DNA of 64,000 nucleotides, from NCBI GenBank assembly GCA_035610835.1, contig CM069457.1:44371319-44435318 (forward strand), in the 5' to 3' direction. Of this stretch, positions 33,277 through 44,944 are shown piece by piece. Within the stretch, counting starts at the first letter, position 1. The number at the start of each line of letters is the position of its first letter. The position numbers were made by a program, and so were the translations under genes. The notes under the pieces were generated by a model that was not told the origin of the DNA, did no database searches, and saw only the letters and a list, made by a program, of their open reading frames with translations. The stretch comes from Ophiura sarsii. Lineage: Eukaryota; Echinodermata; Ophiuroidea; Amphilepidida; Ophiuridae.

Positions 33277-34416
33277 CTGTAAATAATTCAATGAATCCAA
33301 ATTGTTAAAATGGCTCAAATTCTGAAATCACCATAGTTAAGAGATAAAAATGGTAACAAAGGAATGTTATTTTGTTTATGAGGGCCACTGTAATCAAGGT
33401 ATGCTCGTATTGTGGGCGATCAATGTCCCTCGTTTTATTATCAATTAATTTTGAGACTTTATTATGTCTGAGTTCTTGGGTTATGGTTATAATACATTCA
33501 CCATTTGAAACCAAGTGCCCTATGTTTATCGACAGACCGCATAGATTACTTTTAATCACTGTCACTCGTTTTATTACTAATTAATTTTGAAACTGTATTA
33601 TGTCCGAGTTCTTGCATGGGTTTTTCAAACACGCACATACGGCATTTACTTTGTGAAATGCCAATGCAATAGATAAAGGTCTAAATATCACTTCCAGATC
33701 TTTGGCAATCTTAAAGTGCTAGTTAGTCCTAGTAGTTTGTCTATGAGTTTGCCGGCGTATGCGTAGTACTAGTATGTATGACGCAGCGATGCCGGGTGAG
33801 CGTGTGCTAAAGAACGCGTATATTTAGGAAGTTGGTATAAACAACTCGCTGGATTCGCCGATTTATAAAGAGGCATATTTATTGTTTGATTAAAATAAAT
33901 TCAGCCAAAAGCGTTATTTTTATAATAAAAATAACCAATAAACCAAATATGGTACAGCCTATACATTATGAGACCAACGTATAAAGCAACAAAGCTACGA
34001 ATTATATTTATTCTCTAATAAATATATGGTTAACTCTCATGAAAACAGTGCAAAATGAACTTTTTGATGTCTTTGGTCCATTTTTGAGTTATGCAATGTT
34101 TTCTTGCTTGAAAAACTTCTTTTATAGATAGATCTTGATGTTTTCTACTTGGATATATATACTTTGATATACTTCTGATCGTGTTTTCACTAATAAAATT
34201 GCCCTCATATACCCCAAATTAGTGAAATGTCCATGTCCGCAGCATAAAAGTATATTTTGTCTTTATTAATTACAATACAAATAGGGCACCATTTTCTACA
34301 AGATATGTCCTAATTTGTAGGGAACATATAGCGATATTCCATGGCTAGAAAAAAAATGCACATCTTTTACGATGTTTACCTGTTTCAATTTCATATATGT
34401 TGTCCGAGATAATGAT

Positions 34417-35862
34417 GTTTATTACGTTACCAGAAATTGTTCAAAATTAACATTTAAACATTTAAATGTACATATTCTGAATCTAAAATAACATGGGTGT
34501 TGGAAAATAATATTTTCAAAAATCTATAGCAGCATGTCTGACCTTGAGAAGAAATCAAAATGCTGCAAAGCATGCGACCTTGTTAAGGATGTTTATTACG
34601 TTGTTCTGATTTCTCCCGAACTATATGCTACTACTAAAACACACTTTTTGGTTAAAAACCAATTTGATACATATACATAGACTATGTGGTTACTTGGAAC
34701 ACCCGCTAGCTCTTTCCAGATCGTCTACATGGTACTTTGAGTACGAAAAACGTTTACTACGTCATCGTTTATTACGTTATCGAATAAATCGAAAGAGAGA
34801 CAGCTGCTCTCTACGACTGTATTAAACAAATATACGTGGAAGGCCCTTTTCGCAGGCATGCATGGAGGATACTCGTTGAAAGTGCAATGCAAAAAAAAAC
34901 ACGACGAATAGTAAGAATTCCTCATTTTTTCTTGTAAGTAATATGAAAATTAAGCCGAATGACAGTTGAAGTCATTATAGATCTCTTAAGCACATTGAAA
35001 ATGGACCTATGATATCATTATGGGGTTAATAATGTGAAGACATGCAGTAGGTATCGTTAATATCTACATTGATTGCTTTGTATATACGTTATAAGCCAGC
35101 ATTAGGCACTGTTGCAGTTGCCAATAACGTAATAAACGGGATAACGTAACCAACCTCATTGTCTATTCTCATGTCAATGTTGGCGTCAATTCCGTAGCTT
35201 TCATGATTGATGTACTTGAGTTTCATACATTGTATCCAATGTTATAATTTTAATATGTGGACTATCCTATCTCAGGACTGAAACCACCTTATAATGGATA
35301 ACGTAATAAACTTTTCATCATTTGATAAAGATAATTACATCTTGTTCACAGTGATTCATCATTTATTATGTGTTTATGAATGTTAACTTAGTGTACATAC
35401 ATATTGTATCACATACTGACACAATCTCATTTATTTGCATTCTTCAATAGTGTATAGTTCTATGGCTATTGGATAACGTAATAAACCAATAAGTATAATT
35501 GGGTGAATAAATATGGTATACCTAGCTGAAACAGCTACAATATCTTTCATCAATTTTGTTTTGTTTTTGTTATCATTATTATACAGGAATATGGCGACAC
35601 AGTGCAAACAACTAATGGTAATACCGGCAGAACCAAATGCAATAGTGGAGACAAAAAGGTCATCAGATTGCATTACAAATCTACTACCATCATTTAAAAT
35701 AAAATAAATCAATATCTTACTAATTTAAAGAGATTACAAGGCAATTCAATATTTAGTGCTATTATAAGTTACATGAAGGTAATAATGCCATGGTTTAATA
35801 AACATACCTGCACAGTGCTATGTTACATCGGTCGATTTAGTGACCATGTTTATTACGTTATT
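34417..35862. repeat. GTTTATTACGTTATC motif at ~175-bp spacing
   Basis: The motif, or its reverse complement GATAACGTAATAAAC, starts at 34417, 34591, 34767, 35123, 35297, 35472 and 35848. Intervals are 174, 176, 356, 174, 175 and 376, that is one or two multiples of ~175-188. The first three are forward, the next three reverse, the last forward. A partial copy, GTTTACTACGTCATC, precedes the third, and GGATAACGTAACC follows the fourth. The DNA between has no obvious common sequence. Confidence 0.8.
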
Positions 35863-36272
35863 CACCCTATTTACCCTACATCAAAAGAGCAAGTCAACAA
35901 TATATAGAACAATCTTTCGATTGATTTCGGCAACTTAAAATTCTCAAATACCATTTACTAGGTATCGTTGAATACACTGAAGGGCTTTATACATAGACAA
36001 TTATATTTCATTAGATAGTTCTTAGTTATGTATATTATCATTGTGGATGATTAGAATTTGAGGTATAAAATATATGCTTGTGTCATTTAACGCAAGTTAC
36101 TTAGTAAGTGAGATTATATGTGGTAAGCATAATATGTGGTAATGTTTGTTTGTTATTTGTTATACTTTTAAACAAGACGGAGAGGGTATACCATTAATGT
36201 GCAATTATGAGAAAACGCTAGCACCATTATAAATGGTACAAAAAGTAAATAATGTGGTGCTTAGATATTTAC

Positions 36273-36350
36273 TTTCAGCATGTTCAGAAGTAGTTGCTGT
36301 GGTCATCATGGTCATCTGGTCTGAGGTGTCAGTAGCAGTACGAGCAGTAT
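36273..36350 (-). CDS. Thr-rich stalk exon, copy 2
   Basis: The acceptor TTTTACAG|ATACTG gives the start 36350 and the donor GAAA|GTAAAT the end near 36273. It is 78 bp, 26 residues, phase 1-1 (DTARTATDTSDQMTMMTTAT then TSEHAE). It is nearly identical to 37032-37109. Because the exon is symmetric, copies can be added or skipped without changing the frame. Confidence 0.55.
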
Positions 36351-36469
36351 CTGTAAAAAATCATAATGCAATGAATAACAATGGGGAAATGGCTCAAATT
36401 AAGAAATAAATGGGTTATAGAGACAAAAAAATGGTAACAAATCGCACAGAAGTATCGCACGAATGATAT

Positions 36470-36801
36470 TGCCGTAGAGCGTGTGTGGTCTAGTGGATAA
36501 GACGCCGGTCTCACGATGCAAAGACTGTGAGTTCGAGCCCCGCTACGGCCAACATGTTTGTATCCTTGGGCAAGGTACTTAGTCTCATTTGCTTCGTCGA
36601 CCCAAGCGATATTTGGGGAGCTGTTAGGATATCAAAATCTAAGTAGTGCTGATAGGCTTGTGCACTTGTCGACTGGTAGCCGCCTAAGTGTAGCGACCAA
36701 AGGATTCTGATATCTAAACTGGCAGCGATAATAATTGATTTAAAAAAAAAGCGCTTTGGGACTGTGCTTGCATTGTGGAAAGCGCTATATAAGAACGGTA
36801 A

Positions 36802-36835
<34 letters not shown>
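36470..36835 (+). mobile_element. tRNA-derived SINE with (ATT)n tail
   Basis: The head at 36471-36550 still has a perfect 7-bp acceptor pair, GCCGTAG/CTACGGC, followed by CA. It also has an A box (TGGTCTAGTGG) and a B box (GAGTTCGAGCC); the GGTCTCAC part most resembles tRNA-Glu(CTC), though the anticodon arm is poor. A body with TTGGGCAAGGTACTT and a tail with AAAGCGCTATATAAG follow, ending in about 11 ATT units. The GCGCTATATAAG tail is common in animal SINEs that borrow LINE ends. Confidence 0.85.
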
Positions 36836-37031
36836 ACATAGCGATGCCGGATGAGTGTGTGCTAAGGAACGCGTTTATTCAGGAAGTTGGTAAACAACTC
36901 GCTGGATTCGCCGATTTTATAATGGGGCATATTTATTGTTTGATTAAAATAAAATGAGAGAAAACGCTAGCACCATTATAATTTTATAAATGGTACAAAA
37001 AATAAATAATGTGCTGCTTGGAGATGTTTAC

Positions 37032-37109
37032 TTTCAGCATGTTCAGACGTAGTTGCTGTGGTCATCATAGTCGTCTGGTCTGTGGCGTCAGTAGTAGTAC
37101 GAACAGTAT
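37032..37109 (-). CDS. Thr-rich stalk exon, copy 1
   Basis: The acceptor TTTACAG|ATACTG (start 37109) and the donor GAAA|GTAAAC (end 37032) bound 78 bp, phase 1-1. It encodes DTVRTTTDATDQTTMMTTAT then TSEHAE. The reading frame is conserved among the three copies while the DNA has diverged, which argues for real coding use. Confidence 0.55.
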
Positions 37110-37249
37110 CTGTAAATAATCAAAATGCAATGAATAACAATTACTCAAATGGCTCGTATTAAGAAATAAATGGGTTAGAGACAAAAATGGTAACAAATCG
37201 CACAGAAGTATCGCATGACTGATCTGTTGTTCTGAGAGCCAGACATTCA

Positions 37250-37864
37250 TCGAGCTATGATCTCATAGCGGGCGGCAATTCATTGTATATTTTAAACCAT
37301 CTTCTCTGTAAGCGTGTTTCTATTGGGTCACTGCAAAGTTAACGGTATGATTTACCGGTAATTTTTTAATCCCCCTGTTTCTACCCGCGTTGCCGAAACG
37401 TCCACAGTTATGAGTATACTATTTGGATCAGTATAAGAACCTCATCTTATCATTTATGGCTACCGATCCTGATGAATCTATTCAATATTATATGTGTAAT
37501 ACCTGCGGTAAGGCGACAACAGTTAAACTATCATTGACTTTCGAAGTGATTATAATAGCCCTCGGTAACTGGATCACGCACGTGTTGGTGTGATGGTTCA
37601 CGCCATAGACTTGATGTGGCGATCATTTCGATCGAGGTTCAGTACTTAAAAGCGTAATCCATGTCATGATGTCGCACTACAACAGTCTGAATCTCTGTCC
37701 CGCGACAAGGACATACCCGTTTCTGTTTCGCAATAGTAAAATCATCTTTAATACATAGTTGTTACGCTATCTCTACCTTAATTGTTCTCCCATGACAAGG
37801 TTATACCTCTGTCAGGGTAGAAATATTAAGACAGAGAATTGTTCCTGAATCAAAATCGAAATAC
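37250..37864. other. intron, no exon seen
   Basis: Low-repeat sequence without splice-bounded frame. Confidence 0.35.
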
Positions 37865-37993
37865 CTTGGTCGCTATATGCAATCGTTGCTCCATTACTAC
37901 TATCATAGTAATAAAAAAAATAAGAGCTGCTGCTGCTGCTCCACCAGCTGCTGCTGCTGCCGCCGCTGCTGACGCTCCAACTCCCTTGAGCAT
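37865..37993 (-). CDS. possible Ser/Trp/Tyr-rich exon of the stalk protein
   Basis: The acceptor CATACAG|ATGCTC (start 37993) and the donor CCAAG|GTATTT (end 37865) enclose exactly 129 bp, phase 1-1 like the next three exons. In the frame that joins them it reads DAQGSWSVSSGG, then Ser/Trp and Tyr/Phe runs, then NGATIAYSDQ. The Ser runs come from a CAG/GCT trinucleotide tract at 37925-37975. The acceptor has a weak polypyrimidine tract. It could be only a microsatellite with lucky splice sites. Confidence 0.3.
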
Positions 37994-38092
37994 CTGTATG
38001 TCATTGAGTTGAAGTGTATTTCAATTGGAGTGAAAATGCCAACCAAATAAAATGCTTGTAATAAGTAGTGCGATACTTAAATGAAAATTTCT

Positions 38093-38402
38093 ATCTAGGA
38101 GGAAGAGGAAGAGGAAGAGGGAGAGGAAGAGGAAGAGGAAGAGGAAGAGGAAGAGGAAGAGGAAGAGGAAGAGGAAGAGGAAGAGGAAGAGGAAGAGGAA
38201 GAGGAAGAGGAAGAGGAAGAGGAAGAGGAAGAGGAAGAGGAAGAGGAAGAGGAAGAGGAAGAGGAAGAGGAAGAGGAAGAGGAAGAGGAAGAGGAAGAGG
38301 AAGAGGAAGAGGAAGAGGAAGAGGAAGAGGAAGAGGAAGAGGAAGAGGAAGAGGAAGAGGAAGAGGAAGAGGAAGAGGAAGAGGAAGAGGAAGAGGAAGA
38401 GG
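38093..38402. repeat. (GGAAGA)n hexanucleotide repeat, ~310 bp
   Basis: About 51 near-perfect hexamers, then a few AATGAA units to 38430. The long Arg-Gly and Leu-Pro/Leu-Phe frames in both strands are shadows of the repeat. Confidence 0.97.
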
Positions 38403-38751
38403 AAAATGAAAATGAAAATGAAAATGAAAAAGAAACAAACCACTGGAATACAGTACCACGATTTTTGGGGAAAAAAAATCAAAGTAATGACAGAAATATA
38501 AATACAAATTCCCTGCTACTGTTAAGTGGATATAAACAACTGACAGGATGCCAACAATAAAAGTGTAAATCCATTACCATGTCGAAATTTCAATTGTAAA
38601 GCAATTACCATGCCAAAAGGTCAAGTGGAAAATAAATCCATGGTTAACTCAACTTGTGTTTTTCAAATAGTCTTTAAAAAGGTGATATGGTACCACCTAT
38701 TAATATTACAAAAGAAATTCTCCACTTTTTCAATTACCTTCAGAGATACCA

Positions 38752-39020
38752 TTGGCGGAGCCAAGGGGGGGGGGGGGGGGGCCTGGGGGGCACGTGCCCC
38801 CGGGTCCCTGGCACCAAAAAAAGGAGAAGAAGAAAAAGAAAGAAAAAGGAGAAGAAAAAGAAAGAAAAAGGAGAACAAGGAAGAAAGAAAAGAGAAATAG
38901 TAGAGGGTATAGATTTCTTTATTTGTTACATAGTAAGTTTCCATGCCCCCACCCCTTATTTTGTACGTTCCCGGCACAGATCCCGGCATATCAAGGCAAT
39001 AATGGCGTAGCCAGAGAGTT
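38752..39020. repeat. poly-G transposon end and purine-rich tract
   Basis: CATTGGCGGAGCCAAGGG, a G run of about 17, a short GGGGGGCACGTGCCCCCG palindrome and an AGAAAAAG tract. AATGGCGTAGCCAGAG at 39000 is a second hAT-like end. No target duplication found. Confidence 0.55.
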
Positions 39021-39299
39021 AAGAAGGGGCCGACCGCTCCTTCTCCCCTGTCACCCAATTTTGACATTGTCGCCTCAATTTTGATAAGAGAAATCATATA
39101 TAGTTAAATTATGACGTTCAAGTACAAAGATAGCATTTTTCGTTGTATGTGCCCCTTCCCCCCAAAACAAATTCATTGCAAATTAAGAAGATAGTTTGAA
39201 GCCAAAATGTACCTCAATCCTAACCAAACCGGGTAAAATAGCAAAACATTTAACAATAATAAAAGCAGTGTCATAAGGCAAAAATATATCTCAAATGTG

Positions 39300-40110
39300 G
39301 CAAATAACTATAAAGAAGCCAGGGGTTCTCGTAAAAAAATAAAAAATAAAATGTGACATTTTAATAGAAGCAACAATGTATCTCAATCTTGGCAAAATTA
39401 ATGTAAAGAAGTCAATTTTGCGTGGTTGGTATCTCAATCGCGGCACAATTTATGTAAAATAGCCCAAACAAATTCGCGCGCTACGCGCGCACGTAACATG
39501 AACGTTAACTTTTATTTTGGAATCTAATTTTAAGACAAAATGTATCTCGATCATGACAAAATTAGTTAGTGTTGAAAAGCCAATATTTCGCGCGTTTTGC
39601 TCATGTGCCTCGAAATATTTGCCTTAGTTTTTTTTAAAAGCTTAAAAGCTTGTACCAGCGAAAATTGGCAAAATATGTAGAATTAATATCAAACAAAATT
39701 GCGCGCTACGCACGCACATGCACCAAACGATAAGACTTGGGACCAGTCCTTGTGTGACTTCATTTCTTGTTGTCCGTTTCGGGAGAGCCCGAGGGCCGAG
39801 CGGGTGGGTGAAGGGTGGGTGGATGTTTTAGAACCTCAAAATATTTACATTTCTTTTTAGAAGCGTGTTATCAGCAAAAGAAGTCGCTCAATTATGACAA
39901 AATTAGTGTAAAATATGCAATTTTGCTAAGCTCGCATGAACCTTCAAACATTACATTTAGCTTCATAACAAATTAGTATCAAATGTTGTGCGCTACGCGC
40001 TAATGTGACTTCAAACATTAACTTTATCTTTATGAAACTTTTATGAAGGCAAGCCTCAATCATAGCAAACTGTAAAATAGCAAACGCTATGCGCGCCTGT
40101 TAAGGTATGA
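39300..40110. repeat. diverged repeats with GCGCGCTACGCGCGCAC
   Basis: Units of roughly 100-250 bp each hold an AAAATTAGTGTAAAATA-like part and a GCGC(G)CTACGCGC block (39475, 39701, 39990, 40085). Spacing is irregular. Confidence 0.7.
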
Positions 40111-40324
40111 GGTCACTATTTTCTTTACTTCGTCAATTTATAGGTATCTGATTAATAATAATTTCACAAATATATATATGATTTTGATTTGCAGCTTTAG
40201 TTTTCTTTTAAATTAAGATTTTGATATTCATAAACGTACAAAAAAGAAGATAGAATTACCCAAAAGAAAAAGTTTTTATTGCCAGTAATATGTAGCAAAT
40301 ATATAGAATATATTAGCATAATTA

Positions 40325-40840
40325 TGCTCAACTTCTTTCGGGCATTGATAAAAAACAAAATATTTATTAGAAATGAAGAGGTGGCTTTTCGATAAAATGT
40401 TGGTCAAAGTATACACCAGATCGCACCAAATAAGTTCGAAAATTGAAGAAAAAAAATCCAATTCTGAGGGGGAACATCCCCCCTCAGTCTCCCCCCTGTT
40501 CGAGCTTTTGGACCATTCTATACTTAAATCAAGAATATATCAGTAGGCCCTATAATGCTCAACTTCTTTTGTGCTTTCAAAAAAATTTGGAAATGAAAAG
40601 GTGGCTTTTCGATAAAATGTTGGTCAAAAGTATACACCAGATCGCACCAAATGAGTTCCAAAATTGATGTTTTTTCTACTTCAGAGGGGGCACATCAGAC
40701 ACCTGTCCGAGCATAGCTCGGAGGGCAGTGCTGCGCACCGCTTGGATGGTACCTTATCAAATTCAGTTTTTGGGGCCTCCCATTAACTTTTTGGGATCCG
40801 AGCCTCAGTGCCCCCCGGATAATATTAATACTGGCTACGC
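40325..40840. repeat. interspersed repeat copies ending in CTGGCTACGCC
   Basis: Two partial copies (40325-40520 and 40560-40760) of the family at 18.5 and 25.5 kb. The text continues to a hAT-like end, CTGGCTACGCCTATGG, at 40831. Confidence 0.7.
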
Positions 40841-41819
40841 CTATGGATACGTTTACTTACCAACAACAAAACTCAATTTGAGAAAGCTAATCAGCACTAT
40901 TATAACGGATAGACGTATGCCAGGTGCCATGCTAGTTTGACTTTAAACTACGATGAACAGGGTATAGGTAATGTTACAAGATATCTGTAAGAGAATAAAC
41001 TGTGTGTAAAAGTAGCCATGGTCAACATTATGTACCCTCTTATGAACCTTATACGTTATGCCAATGGATGTTATCCATGTAATGTATTAGCTGACATCAT
41101 ATCGGGCATAATCACAGGTGTTGCTTTACATAGACATCCATTAGGGTCATAAAAAGAGAACTAAGTCGAAGCCAAGCAATTAACGTGTCTTATATGAAAG
41201 ATAATTGTGTAAGCTTTACTTAGAAACTTCGAAAATTGAAGAAAAAATGATTCTTGGTTTCAAAATGCCGAAAATTAGTGAAATTATGGAAATTTGGCTG
41301 ACATTCCAAGATGGCGGCCGTGAGGTGGAAATGGTCAGAAAGAGGTAACTAAGTCGAAGCCAAGCAATTAACATGTTTTATATGAAAGATTATTGTATAC
41401 TATTTACTTACCTCCTTGGTGAGAAAAGGTAAAAAGTTGAAAAATCCAAGATGGCGGCTATATGCAATAAATGATCGGGGAGTAAACCTGTGTAATATGT
41501 GTTCAAGATTGTCAGAAAGTAGACACACCCGTTTCATGATAATTTGAAATGGATCGTTCATTCTCAACACAAGATAATAATAAACCTTCACCAGCAAACT
41601 AATGCATCGAACTGTGATGGTCTTGACCTGTCGGGAAATATGACGTCAGAATCGGGTCATATACTCTCTTTAATCGATATCGGCCCGTCTTTTGGGTAAT
41701 GGCGGCTTTTATGTAAATTGTCTCCTTGACCCATCTCCCGAATACTAAGTCTACACGGTGTCCAGGCTATAATTACTATCATGTGTTGAGAACGGATCAT
41801 TTTCAAATCATGTGATTAC

Positions 41820-42009
41820 CAACACAGTTGAACTTTCACGCTAATATCCAAACTGTTTGATGACGTGTAGGCTTGTTTGGTAACACGATCCATGCAATGA
41901 ATTGGACGCCATGCATCGATTCGATTGAGTAGAACTGGTGCGATTCCCCTTTGTAGTATGTAGCACATGGCTACATAGGCATGATAGGTGACCTCTGGAG
42001 GCAATAAAC
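41820..42009 (-). CDS. extracellular-type exon of unrecognised gene
   Basis: The acceptor CGGACAG|GTTTAT (start 42009) and the donor TGTTG|GTAATC (end 41820) enclose 190 bp, phase 1 to phase 2. It encodes about 62 residues, including VTYHAYVAMCYILQRGIAPV, LLNRIDAWRPIHCMD, a TKQAYTSSNSLDI stretch and a final VKVQLCW. Three Cys and alternating hydrophobics suggest a secreted beta-rich fold. It shares its phase pattern with 46793-46949, so a phase 2-to-1 partner exon should lie between 37.99 and 41.82 kb; none was identified. The family is not recognised. Confidence 0.5.
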
Positions 42010-42104
42010 CTGTCCGAAGAGTTTTTATGTCGTGCAGTTATCACTCCGTGAAAGGCCAAGGGCGTATCCAAGGGAGTTATCAACATCTTTATTGTGTATG
42101 TAAA

Positions 42105-43240
42105 TAGCAAATGTGAACAATATCCCAACATACATTAACAAAGTTAATGAACTGAGGGTTTAGAAACCAAAAAAACATAGAAACAGAAATGGGCAGTGGT
42201 TAAAAAATGCCAATAAAAGTGATATACGAATTCAGATTTATTCCTCCCAAAACAGTCACATTTCCACAAAATTATGTTTTCAGAAAAAGTGGTACTTACT
42301 TGTTTTGGATTTTGGAAAATTTTCCGTGCGGAGTTATGAAAACAAACTTGGTCTAATTTGCGTACACAATAAATCACGAGAGAGAGGTTTTTTTTTAATT
42401 TACTGGTATAGGTCAAAGCGCCACTTTTTCTAAAAACATCATTTTGAGGAAATGTTACTGTTGTGGATGAAGTAAACATGGTATCGAAAAGCGGAAACTT
42501 CATATGGATAGCCAAGGGTTTCAACTTTTCATGACTGTTTAAATGTCTCACAACAACTCATCTTATTTGGAGTTATAAAAAAAAGCATTTTCGAATTTAA
42601 GGGGGAGTTACTTTATATTATGTGCACCCTTTACATGTCCACAGAAAGTAACTAAATCATTAAGAGCATGAAGAGCCTCATGAAGAGTATATAGCTACTT
42701 GAAACATTTAGTTGTATGCTACGGAGTTCACTAAAAACATGTTGTCGTATTTTATGTTACCCACCATTGAGTCCAACGAATTGAGTTTAAATTAGATAAC
42801 CAATTTGAATTGCAATGCCCACAGAACTATTGATAGCTATTACAATGTCAATTTAAGCTTTATTACTTTTTTTAATACTATTGCATCAATTTTGAAATGA
42901 AGTATCAATATTCATGCCAGATATTTTCCCGTTAAAACATTTTCAATAAGAATACTACAAACCACACATTTAATCGCTAAGTGATTAATATGTAAAGTGA
43001 GAAGTAATTATCCAAAATATCAAGATCAAAAAAGCCTGTAGACTCAATACACACAGTTAATGACTTACCTGTTTGTATAAAAATACCAAACTCCAGACAT
43101 GCTGATCGTATGATGACGAATTACAAATGGCACTGGTTGATTTTTTATCAATCAATATCAATCCGCGCTATTGTGTAGATGCGAACTACTTTGCTGCTAT
43201 ATTGACCAGGGATACACTTAAAATAAACACAGCAACGAGC
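42105..43240. other. intron; short copies of dispersed repeats
   Basis: GCAAATGTGAACAAT ... AACAAAGTTAATGAACTGAG at 42105-42155 is repeated at 50568-50618. The ATGATGTTTTCAG-type repeat occurs at 42250-42480 in both orientations. Confidence 0.45.
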
Positions 43241-43249
43241 TTGCTAAAA

Positions 43250-44372
43250 GGGCTGTCACACCTACGGCGATCAGGCCTTGCGCTTGCGTTGCGCTGAAAA
43301 AAATATTAAAGTGCCAAGCAAACGAATTAAGTTCTCTTAGCACCGACTGGGGACGCAGTATACACTGGCTAGAACAAGAGAGGGTGCCCATGTAACACGC
43401 AGGAAGAGCCCGGAAACTGCTCAACATTTTTAAAGTTTTTAAAACAAGGTACCGACCCATTGAATTTCTACTTTAAAGTCTCATGTGCTCTCACTGCACT
43501 TCCACTACCCTGTAAACGTTCTTAGTGCGTCCAAGTTGCTGAATGCGGTAATAGTACGTTCTCAATACATTTTTGAACTAATGACTCCCGTGCAATCGCC
43601 CTATAAAGAGAGCCTCCTGCTAGAAACCCTATAACTCACTTCAGAATTGGTGAAATTAAGTCGTACGTGGAACAAAATACGAATTTTAAATTGTGGATAG
43701 CTTCGTCTGACAGTGACAGGACAGGGGCGTGGCGTTATTTGAATTTTATGAATATTGTAATTAGATCAGTTGAGGAAAGACGCTGGATCGCGAAGATCAT
43801 ATCGTGTGAGGTCATGAATAGTCATGGTTGAATATTCATTCACAACGAATGATTGACAGTTTACGCTTAACTTCCGGTGGACGGTTTTATAGAGTGCGCT
43901 ATACTGAACCAAATCTAAACAATAGGCAGCTGTTTGTTTCATACGCCTGCTCCTGCCTGCTCAGTCTATGTTCGGGGTTTGACAAGTGAACAACATACAA
44001 AGAAAAAACATAGACACCATGGACGCCATGGAATGACTCACGTTCTGAACATAACGCTGAACCTCCACGCTTGTTTTGTGCGTGCTCTGACGCTCAAGTG
44101 CGACAATTGGGACCCACTCACGACCCTCTCACATCCCATCAGTTCCCAGTGCGTCACCGAGGGAGACTTTGATGCGCTTGGCTTGGCGTTTTAAAAATGT
44201 ATCAGCGTAGTGGAGGGCCAGCCTGATCGTAGCAGAATGTGAAAGGGTTTTAGTGACCTTAATTTAAACAAAATGATAATTTCGAACAGTTTTCCGCGCT
44301 CTCACTTCGTGTTATTCATATTTTGATATTTTTACAGCGCAGTGCAATCGCTGGCCTGATCGACAGGGCTTT
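43250..44372. mobile_element. 1.1-kb element with imperfect inverted ends
   Basis: GGGCTGTCACACCTACGGCG on the left corresponds to AGCCCTGTCGATCAGGCCAG read from the right end, and both continue into GCGTTGCGCTG/GCACTGCGCTG and AAAAATAT. The start resembles GGCCCTGTCACACCATAGCG at 63235. Identity is modest and no target duplication is clear. Confidence 0.5.
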
Positions 44373-44803
44373 CACGAATTCTTCAAATAGATATTTAGTA
44401 TTGTGAAAAGGATAAGGCAACTAATTGTATATAAATAGAGGTGAAACTGACAAGTTTCTTCTTATAAATACACATGGCGTAAATAAACGGAGAGCTACTC
44501 GGTATGGTCAGAGTTTATACTTAATAATAGGGCTTTTATAGAGGATTTAATTCATTTGCAGGCGGTATTACTTAAGCGAATCGATTTTGAGGTATTTCTA
44601 ATAGCTTTTATTTTATGACAACCTACTATTTGTCAGTGTGTTGAGTAACCACTCATGATTTAAACTCGCGATATTTTTTATAAACTACAAATGCCGCATT
44701 TCAGGACGCAAGTTTAGTTTAATTGTCGTGAAAAATATCATATTTTCTATTTTCGAGTAAATTGAAATGCAACATAAAGAAATAAAGGTATGACATTTTT
44801 CCT

Positions 44804-44845
44804 CAGCTCAGTTCAGTTCAGTTCAGTTTAGATTTTATTCACCAC
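44804..44845 (-). repeat. (TGAAC)n LINE-type 3' tail
   Basis: On the minus strand, AATAAAATCTAAACTGAACT is followed by further TGAACT units. This resembles a LINE 3' end and could terminate the fragment at 45.4 kb. Confidence 0.5.
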
Positions 44846-44944
44846 TAATGAGAAACAATAACAATACAGTTAATATACTATGGTGGGATGACTAAATCAG
44901 TGCAGTGCTCGAAAAAGTATTGGCCGCCCAAATAAAATCATTAT

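Larger units (their letters stand above)
33120..37250. repeat. local triplication carrying the Thr-rich exon
   Basis: Segments at about 33120-33905, 36190-36957 and 36957-37250 share the flanks CTAGCACCATTATA, the exon itself, and downstream TGGTAACAAA-type text. The first two also share GCGATGCCGG ... CAACTCGCTGGATTCGCCGA. The second copy contains the SINE at 36470-36835, so that insertion came after the duplication. Confidence 0.85.

Noticed and set aside
38068..38507. Long Arg-Gly, Leu-Pro and Leu-Phe open frames on both strands
   Set aside because: Pure translations of the (GGAAGA)n microsatellite; no splice or start context.
41400..41597. Missing partner exon after 41820-42009, ending at a good donor GGAG|GTAAGT near 41410
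   Set aside because: The donor is strong, but the frame needed (phase 2 to 1) is not open over a plausible length, and the AAGATGGCGGC words mark it as repeat-like.
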